Positions 57,373 to 64,000 of a DNA stretch of 64,000 nt are shown piece after piece. Below the pieces are notes generated by a model. That model saw only the letters and a program-made list of their open reading frames with translations. It searched no databases and was not told the origin of the DNA. The stretch lies in the NCBI GenBank assembly GCA_964023205.1, contig OZ026850.1, positions 2,812,368-2,876,367 on the forward strand, in the 5' to 3' direction. Position 1 is the stretch's first letter. Each line of letters starts with the position of its first letter. This DNA comes from Lutraria lutraria. Lineage: Eukaryota > Mollusca > Bivalvia > Venerida > Mactridae. The position numbers and the translations under genes were made by a program.

Positions 57373-58805
57373 AAATTAAGATCACAATTTGAAGAATACA
57401 GAAAAATCTCATCAAGAGGCTACTTTAATATCTAGACCATCATATCAAACTGCAGGGCTCTCATTTGACCCTTAAAATGACCTTTTGACCTTTGAAATTA
57501 GCAAAATAAGGCTTCCAACTTTTGAGAATTTGTACCAAAGGGTCAAATTTACTATTACATTAGTAGGAAATTTTATTGACCCTTTAAAACATTTTTTAGC
57601 TAAGGGTCATTTTTAACCTTAACTTTTTATATCTTACGAGTACCCTGATAATAACAGTGATTTTTTGGAATTTTCAAAACTACCAGTGGCTTTCTGAAGG
57701 GGAAAATATAGCGTGATGAATCAGAAAGAGAAAAATATGAAATAAAAACCATTCTATCTCTTTTTGTCAATCTCTTCACACAGCCTCCGATTTCAATGGA
57801 TTGTTCCGCAATAAGCCATTTTTTAGCAATTTATTTTGTAATTTCTGTTTGTGGACTTCTTTAATTTCTTTTCAGTGGGAAATATGACTTCTTTATGTGG
57901 AGAAAATAAAGCATTTTTATGGGGGAAATATAACACTTTTGGACTTGGGGAAACAGCCTGTATAAGGTTGTAAAATATACAGGAAAAAATCACTGAGTGA
58001 CAACCATTTTGTGGACTAATTTTCTATAATTTTCTGTATTTCAACTTGATAATAATTCCACCTTATTTACAGGATCACTTTTGTTTAGAAAGAAAAGTGG
58101 TTTTCATATTGCGATCATTTTGTAAATAATTTAAAATTAATATTAACCTTCAATTTAGAACCCTCAGACCCAAAGGCCAGAGGGTAACAAATCAAATAAA
58201 ATACATTACAAATCCTGTATGTATACAGTTTTTTTCTATCTGAAACCAAGGCAAAGAAATCATAAAAACATATTTTTAAAACTCAATTAAAAATTATTTT
58301 AAATGGTAATTTAGAATTCTTCCAATTAAGCTTTCCCTGTCAAAAGTACGTAGTCATTCACAGAATTTAGTATTGCTGTAAAAAACTGTTTAACAGTTAA
58401 AACATTAAAAGTTACTTGAAGTAAAACAAATAAAAACAATCGAAAACAAAAGAATTTACACCAAGACCAAAGAATAAAATTTACCCCCCCCCCCCTCCAG
58501 AAAAAAAAATTATGTAAAGGGAGACAATACATCATGACTAAAATATGTTAAAATAAAAATTATGACACAATAACAAAATTGAACACATATTTTTCATCAA
58601 TATTACCAACACAGTCAAACCTGTGTTAGCGGTCACCTCCAAGAAAAGGCCATTCTTTTTATAAAAATACTGTCATTGATTAATTAGAACAAATGACCTC
58701 CAAATATGGGCCATCTGTCATAAAGGCCACATTTTATCTTTCACAAGGGTGACCTGTGTTCACAGGGTTGACTGTACTTGATAATTTCATGTTTTTTTTA
58801 TTTTT
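57373..58805. other. No coding exon seen; likely 3' flank of the sorting nexin gene
   Basis: AT-rich. TGACCCTTAAAATGACC / TTTTGACCTTTG words near 57460-57630 are locally repeated. A 'CCTGTGAACAAAGGCC' element copy lies at 58611-58778, a poly-C run at ~58484, and a minus-strand AATAAA at 58797-58802 just past the stop codon. Confidence 0.4.
58611..58778. mobile_element. 'CCTGTGAACAAAGGCC' palindromic element
   Basis: ACAGTCAAACCTGTGTTAGC at the left and GGTGACCTGTGTTCACAGGG then TTGACTGTACT at the right; complete copy ~28 bp from the sorting nexin stop codon. Confidence 0.65.
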
Positions 58806-61800
58806 TTAAAAACTGTTCAAACTGCCGCTTAATTTTCTCTGAAGTTCAAGCGTGTTGACATCTGGAAAAAGCTCTTCTAAAATAACATCAAGTACTGTGT
58901 ACCAAAAATGTCTGAAATAGATGAAAAAAATTTTTTTTGTGGCTCACAGGGGTTGAAATAGAGCCAAATTAAAAATCCTGAAATTCAAACGTGGCCGACC
59001 ATTTTTGCTAAACAAGAGGCCTTCAACCACATTGTTTCCATATCTACCACAGTTTGTATTAAAGAAAATCCTTCAGAGCAGATTAAATTGACCATAACTT
59101 TGCTATTTCTTGAGATAATTTCATCAAATAACTTTTATTTTGCTCAGAAATCATAGCTCTTACAGTACAGATAAAACCAGGATATTGTCACTCTTGTGTT
59201 TAGGATTTTGTTCCAAAAACATGGGTAAGAGGAAAAAAAAATAAAAATCCACAGCAAACCATGTGATTTCTGGGAGTTGCCATTTTGTTTTTTGTAGTGA
59301 CAGTTAAAACAGGATGTGACAAGAGGGCCCTAAGCGGTGCCAGCACTCGTCTGTTTACAGCATCAGTAAGATCTATCCATAATGTGAAGTTTCATGTTGC
59401 CACCTCTTATAGTTAATGAGTTATGAGCTACATTAAGTTTTTTGCGCAGACGCAAACACCGTAGTGATCACAATTGCTCAACTTTTTCTTCGAAAACAGA
59501 CAAGCCATAGATGGTCTATAGTGTCAGTATCTGCAGTTTCTTTCAACAATATTTCATCTGTACAAATTAACCTAGGTAGGGTAACAAATCACAAACATTT
59601 TTTGACACCAGGGATGAAAAAGAAAATAACACCAAAAATGACTTTAAAAGTGAAAATAAATTTAGATTTGTTTCTTTGATGAGTTTTACGCCCCTTTTCA
59701 ACAGTCAGAGTCATATAAGGCGGACAGTTCATCTAACCATTGCTCCTGGGAAGAACCAGTACTATACTCCCATCCTCCGTAAGCAACTGCCTACTTTCTT
59801 ACATAAAGAGACATAGTTGGTAGTTGAGCTTGAAACCACGACCCTCTATCAGTGAGAGGTTACAGTGATTTGAAGTCAGCCACTCGACCACGGAAGCAGG
59901 TCTGACAATTGAGACAAAGTATCAATAATTTACCGATTCAGTTTGTCGTATTTAAAACACTCGATCACTTCTTTCACTGCGATGTCACTCTCGTCACTTC
60001 CAACAATAAACGTCAAAATTCCTGAAAAGTAATACAAGAAATTAGAAGTAAATCAAAGCACTGTATGCAATGATTAACTATTTGAAGTACTCAGCATTTC
60101 TTACATAGTTAAATGTTTCACATGATTGTATACCTTAAGTAGTCACCTGTATTAAATATGTACCTGTCCAGAGAGGTCACTAGTCAGCAGTTGTAAAATG
60201 TTTTAAATGGTCTCCTGTCTTAAGTTATAGCCCGTCTTTAGTGAACACCTATCTTAAGCAGTCACCTATCTTAAGTGGTCTCTTGTCTTTCAGTGGTCAC
60301 TTTTTCCAGTGGTCACCTGTCTTAAGGGTTTCCCTATCTTAAGAGGTCACCTGTCTTTGGAGGTTTCAAGTCTTTAACTACCCTTTGAAGCAGGTCATAT
60401 TGTCTGAAAATGTAACTTGATACCAAATAATGTTGAGCTAAGATAGGCTAAAAATGCTTATAAGCCCATCCTTAAGAAAACGTTGTTTGCCGTTACCTTA
60501 CCCAGAAAATGATCAACGGGTAAGGAATATTTTGTTTACAATTTATTTTTATATTGAACACAAAATACATGTCAAAATGCTATTTTTTTAATGAAAAAAA
60601 ATCTAAAAAAAATGAGGGGCCAAAAAAAGTTCGGTAGGGGCCTAATCTCTGAGTAATACCTGGCAGAAATTCCATGAGGCATCTTGTAGCCTGAGTCTGT
60701 ATTTGTTCTCGCTGTAGATCAGTGTACACTGGTCGTTGTTCAGCGGATAATTCATCATCCGGCCATATAGTCTCATGAAAAGTTTTCATATAAAATAAAA
60801 CCATATCAGACGACGTGAAAAATTCAACCTTTTCTTCAATCAATCTGTAACAAAAACAACATTAATTCGAAAAAGTCCTCAGGAAGGTTTAAGAAAATTA
60901 TGTGGCTTCTTTAATGCGGAGGGAAGGGTTTACAAAATTACTGAAAATTTTGAGTGGTAATCTATATTTCCTGATATTTTGACATGATAAATGCCAATAA
61001 ATTCAGACCGTTGGTTCTTTTTGGGCAGAAAGAGAGGGTTTAGTGTCCCAAGTTGTCGTTATATAGAAGTTTTACTGTAAAATAAATACCGGTTTATTCC
61101 TTTTCCAAAGAGGACCTTGACTGCTTTTATAACATTTTCTCTACACATCCAGTGATCCTGCCTTCGTAATAATTCGGTCAACAAATCTAGCGCAGCATCA
61201 TTTAAAGAACTGTCCGATGTCCTAACGTTGTGCACCGCTGGAAAAAAGCAAGCATCGAATGTAAGTAAAACTATAGAAAGTACAGTCAAGCCTGTGTTAG
61301 TGGCCACCTCCAAATAAAGGCCGCCCGGTGTATAAAATCCATTTTTAGAAAATCCATCATTGATTATTTAGAACAAAATTACCTCCAAATAAAGGCCACC
61401 CTGTCAATAAAGGTCACATTTGAGTCTTTCCCATGGATGGCCTTTGTTCACAGCTTTGACTGTAAGTTGTGAGGCAAGAAAGAAAAATAATCATGTTTAG
61501 GATTGATTGATTGTAAAAGTAAGAGCTGGTAGGTTAAAAGACGTCTTTCTTATTTTAGTCTAAACATATGATAAGAATACATGTATGTAAGGTTCAATAC
61601 GTCCCCAAAGAATGAGGATTCCGATAAGAAAACACTACAGAAGCCTAAAAAATAAAATGACCAACATGGAAAAAAGTCTATGATCAGTAGAAAAATAGTG
61701 TTTTTCGACTAAGTGGAAACTAGTATTTTTTTTACTATTTGCCCTGGTGATTAACTGAATACAAAGAATATTTCATTATAATAATTTTATTATTATTTCA

Positions 61801-63601
61801 GGGCAGACTTCAAATTTACTCCCTAAATTTCTACTTGATATCTTAACATTGAGGTTTTTCTATACATGCACGCACATTAAGATTTATCAATATGCACTGC
61901 AACCTCTCCAAAGCAACACCCTAAGTGAGTAGCGAACTTAAGTTATTGTTGAGAGGTTGTTGCTCTAGAGAGGTTAAATTAATAGCTAAATCGTAAAATG
62001 GAAAAAAATATGTTGTTGTTGCAGGGAGATTGTTGCTCAAGAGAGGGCCGCTCTGGAGAGGTTGTACTGTAGATGTTTTATCAGCAGCATATAACGTACC
62101 AATAGATGGCGCTTTATTTTCAGACAGAGTTACGTCCCTTGATTGTTTTTCGTTTGTTCCCTGTTGTTGTGTTTGTAGTTGTTGGTCCTGCCAAGTCAAT
62201 ATACTGGTCCCTGTGTATATAATGTGTATATGTTTCATAAATAATTTCCAATGTTACTAAAAGATATAATATTATTTAAAAAACTAACAATATTTAAAAA
62301 AAGAAAGAAAATGATGCGTGCAAAATTGAGCCTTTTTTAGCAAGTTTTTTATTGTCTTATATAAGTGTAAAAATTTGTAAATATATAGAATGTTGGACAT
62401 TTTGCCTTATTCAGGAAGATCTAAATAGACTGAAAAATAAAATATTTAAACATTTAAGGGAAACAACTCAGAATTATCAACACATGAGTTATATCCTATA
62501 AAATAAATCATGGTTAATTTTGTTATTATCACATAAATACCATAATAAGTAGAGCTGATATAAAACTTAATTTGAGCATATTTGTAGTAAAACATAAAAA
62601 ACAATTCTGAAGACTTGTTAATAATTATTTCCTTCAGATAGAACATCTATACACTATAATGAACAGTCATACAAAAATGGAACCCCAAGCAAGCTACATG
62701 ATGGTTTGATTTATAATTCTATCAAATGAATTCAGTGTTGTAGTAAATGAACAAAGGCAAAATTATGCAAATGAAGATTAATTATGCAAATGAAGATTAA
62801 TTATGCAAATGAAGATTAATTATGCAAATGAGCTTTTAGTATGTTAATGAAGTTCTTTTATGCAAATGAGGTTTAATTATGCAAATGAGTTATAATACTG
62901 TCAATTAAATAGTTAATGGTGATTGAATAAAAGTACTGGTAAGTAAATGGAAAACTCACCTAAAGTTGTGTCATTCAGGCTTTCGTTGTCTTCTGTGTCA
63001 GCAAAATTCTCTTGTAGTTCCACAAACTTTTCTAATATTGATGCTAATTCATTAGAACTCTGTACAAATACAAGGTTTTGAATACTTAAGTTAGTTAAGA
63101 GTCAATTCAGCACATACATTGCATGTATTTTCTTTACGAAACTAAGAACAGCCTAATTAAGCCCTCATTCGACTGATATTATAGCAAATTAGCAATCAGG
63201 GAATTCAACAAAGTAAGGGCCCATCATACTAATTTATTATACTATACTAGAAATGTATCCTAAGGACACAAATGCCTGTCACTGAGAGCTAGGTCAAAAA
63301 GGGGCCATTGCTCCTTTGAAAATGTTAGTATTTAACAGAATTAAACTTGACCTGTATTTTATTATTGTAATTCGACCCGCTCCCCCACTCCCCAAAAATA
63401 ACATAGAAATTTTACCTTCTCTTCATCATAATCGTAAATGAGGTCAATAAAATCTGTGTCACTTGAAAGCTCTTCTTCCACTTTTATGTCCTTTTCGTCA
63501 CTCTGATCAAACTGTTGAATAATTCTCGGTAATTGTTGCGGCAAGCTGGGTAATCCCTCAACAATTTTGTCGAAAACATCCGACATTGTTTTAACGACCC
63601 G
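58806..63601 (-). CDS. SNX19: Sorting nexin, SNX19-like, C-terminal 270 residues (5' part outside the window)
   Basis: Six exons: 63601-63416, 63059-62960, 61237-61090, 60844-60660, 60021-59934 and 58911-58806. The phases agree (0, 1, 2, 1, 2), giving 270 residues and a stop at 58806-58808. The last four exons match the nexin C-terminal domain: RQDHWMCRENVIKAVKVLFG, GKGINRLIEEKVEFFTS, FHETIWPDDELS, then RPVYTDLQREQIQTQATRCL and a final helix LNRHFWYTVLDVILEELFP. The spacing after WP and the RP.YT..Q pattern fit SNX19 better than SNX13 or SNX25. The first exon seen (RVVKTMSDVFDKIVEG) has an in-frame acceptor before its ATG, so it is internal. The PX domain should lie beyond 64000. Known members bind phosphoinositides and sit on endosomal/ER membranes. 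The linker (residues ~30-95 of this part) is acidic. Confidence 0.82.
59740..59905 (-). mobile_element. tRNA-derived SINE in the last intron of the sorting nexin gene
   Basis: Minus strand reads CTTCCGTGGTCGAGTGGCTG (A box) and GGGTCGTGGTTTCAAGCTCA (B box); the body continues to the left. Confidence 0.6.
61281..61464. mobile_element. 'CCTGTGAACAAAGGCC' palindromic element in the sorting nexin gene
   Basis: TACAGTCAAGCCTGTGTTAG at the left, GATGGCCTTTGTTCACAGCT then TTGACTGTA at the right. Complete copy ~45 bp upstream of exon 61237. Confidence 0.7.
61890..62072. mobile_element. 'ACAACCTC' palindromic element in the sorting nexin gene
   Basis: TGCAACCTCTCCAAAGCAACACC at the left, GGGCCGCTCTGGAGAGGTTG then TACTGTA at the right. 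Complete copy. Confidence 0.7.
62760..62890. promoter_or_regulatory. 19-bp tandem array carrying six POU octamers (ATGCAAAT)
   Basis: ATGCAAAT starts at 62765, 62784, 62803, 62822, 62860 and 62879, with a degenerate ATGTTAAT at 62841, so the period is exactly 19 bp over seven units. ATGCAAAT is the consensus octamer bound by POU/Oct factors. The array lies in a sorting nexin intron, about 70 bp from exon 62960-63059. A regulatory role is inference. Confidence 0.5.
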
Positions 63602-63701
63602 CTGTTACAAAAAAAAAAATTCTAAAATTAAAATCTTACATTTTTTTTTTAAATCTTAACTTAAACACTAGTTTTCAACAATACAATACATCTACAAAAT
63701 T

Positions 63702-63966
63702 TACCTCCCTTGGTGGCTATCTAAAAAGGCTATTTTGACTAGCATTGGTAGAAGATATTTATATTTTTATTCTAATAATTCTAAATATAGGATATTCATA
63801 AGTGACAACTACATTTTCTTAAACCTGATATGGTTTTTCCAACTTCATGATTAAGTTATATTTTGTAAATTGAGTTGTTTAATAACTACTTTTTTGTTTT
63901 TTTCTATTAAACACATAAGAAATTTGACTTTCAAGATGGCCGCCAATTTAAAACAAGGGAGGTAAA
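63702..63966. mobile_element. Short TIR element with TTACCTCCCTTG ends
   Basis: TTACCTCCCTTG at ~63702 and CAAGGGAGGTAA at ~63955 form a perfect 12-bp inverted repeat. The sequence between is AT-rich without a frame. Confidence 0.55.
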
Positions 63967-64000
63967 TATTGTAGTTGTGGGAACTATGTATTCATCAGTA

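Overview
The window is animal (eukaryotic) genomic DNA, most likely from a bivalve mollusc. This rests on AT-rich DNA, GT-AG introns, short exons, molluscan-type gene families, and a very dense set of short palindromic elements and tRNA-derived SINEs. Species cannot be read from the sequence. Every gene model below was rebuilt by eye from splice sites, codon phase and family motifs.

Layout. (1) 0.4-3.7 kb, minus strand: exons of a partial gene with a Cys-rich, PAN-like domain. One of its introns holds an 800-bp acidic-coding GAT repeat, next to a 700-bp array of 19-bp CRE-like units. (2) 6.07-18.14 kb, plus strand: a complete 15-exon DEG/ENaC-family sodium channel gene (708 aa in my model) with a large acidic insertion in the extracellular finger region. 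(3) 20.3-23.6 kb, minus strand: a complete 4-exon Cys-loop (nicotinic-receptor-like, non-alpha) subunit of 430 aa. (4) 28.7-31.9 kb, minus: a 4-exon type I membrane protein of 436 aa (signal peptide, two Cys-rich modules, sushi domain, Thr/Ser mucin stalk, TM). (5) 34.1-40.6 kb, minus: a 6-exon secreted protein of 337 aa (signal peptide, PAN/apple-like, small Cys-rich module, sushi, C-type lectin). A non-autonomous hAT element with an 8-bp target duplication sits in one of its introns. (6) 42.4-43.8 and 46.5-47.4 kb, minus: two paralogous two-exon genes for ~95-aa secreted six-cysteine peptides of a family I do not recognise. (7) 49-58 kb: no convincing gene; repeats and satellites. (8) 58.8-63.6 kb, minus: the last six exons of a sorting nexin, closest to SNX19 (nexin-C region). 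The PX part would lie beyond the right edge.

Function. The two ion-channel genes face each other tail to tail (plus ending at 18.1 kb, minus ending at 20.3 kb). From 28.7 to 47.4 kb four consecutive minus-strand genes encode secreted or surface cysteine-rich proteins (sushi, PAN, CTLD, small peptides). This looks like a recognition or defence-type cluster, but that role is inference. The small peptide pair is the best candidate for something undescribed.

The rest is mostly mobile DNA. At least eight families of short inverted-repeat elements recur, several in five to thirteen copies. Some have grown internal satellites (18-bp and 74-bp units). There are also tRNA-derived SINE pieces, (GAT)n microsatellites, a 107-bp tandem array, a 17-bp array and poly-C tracts.
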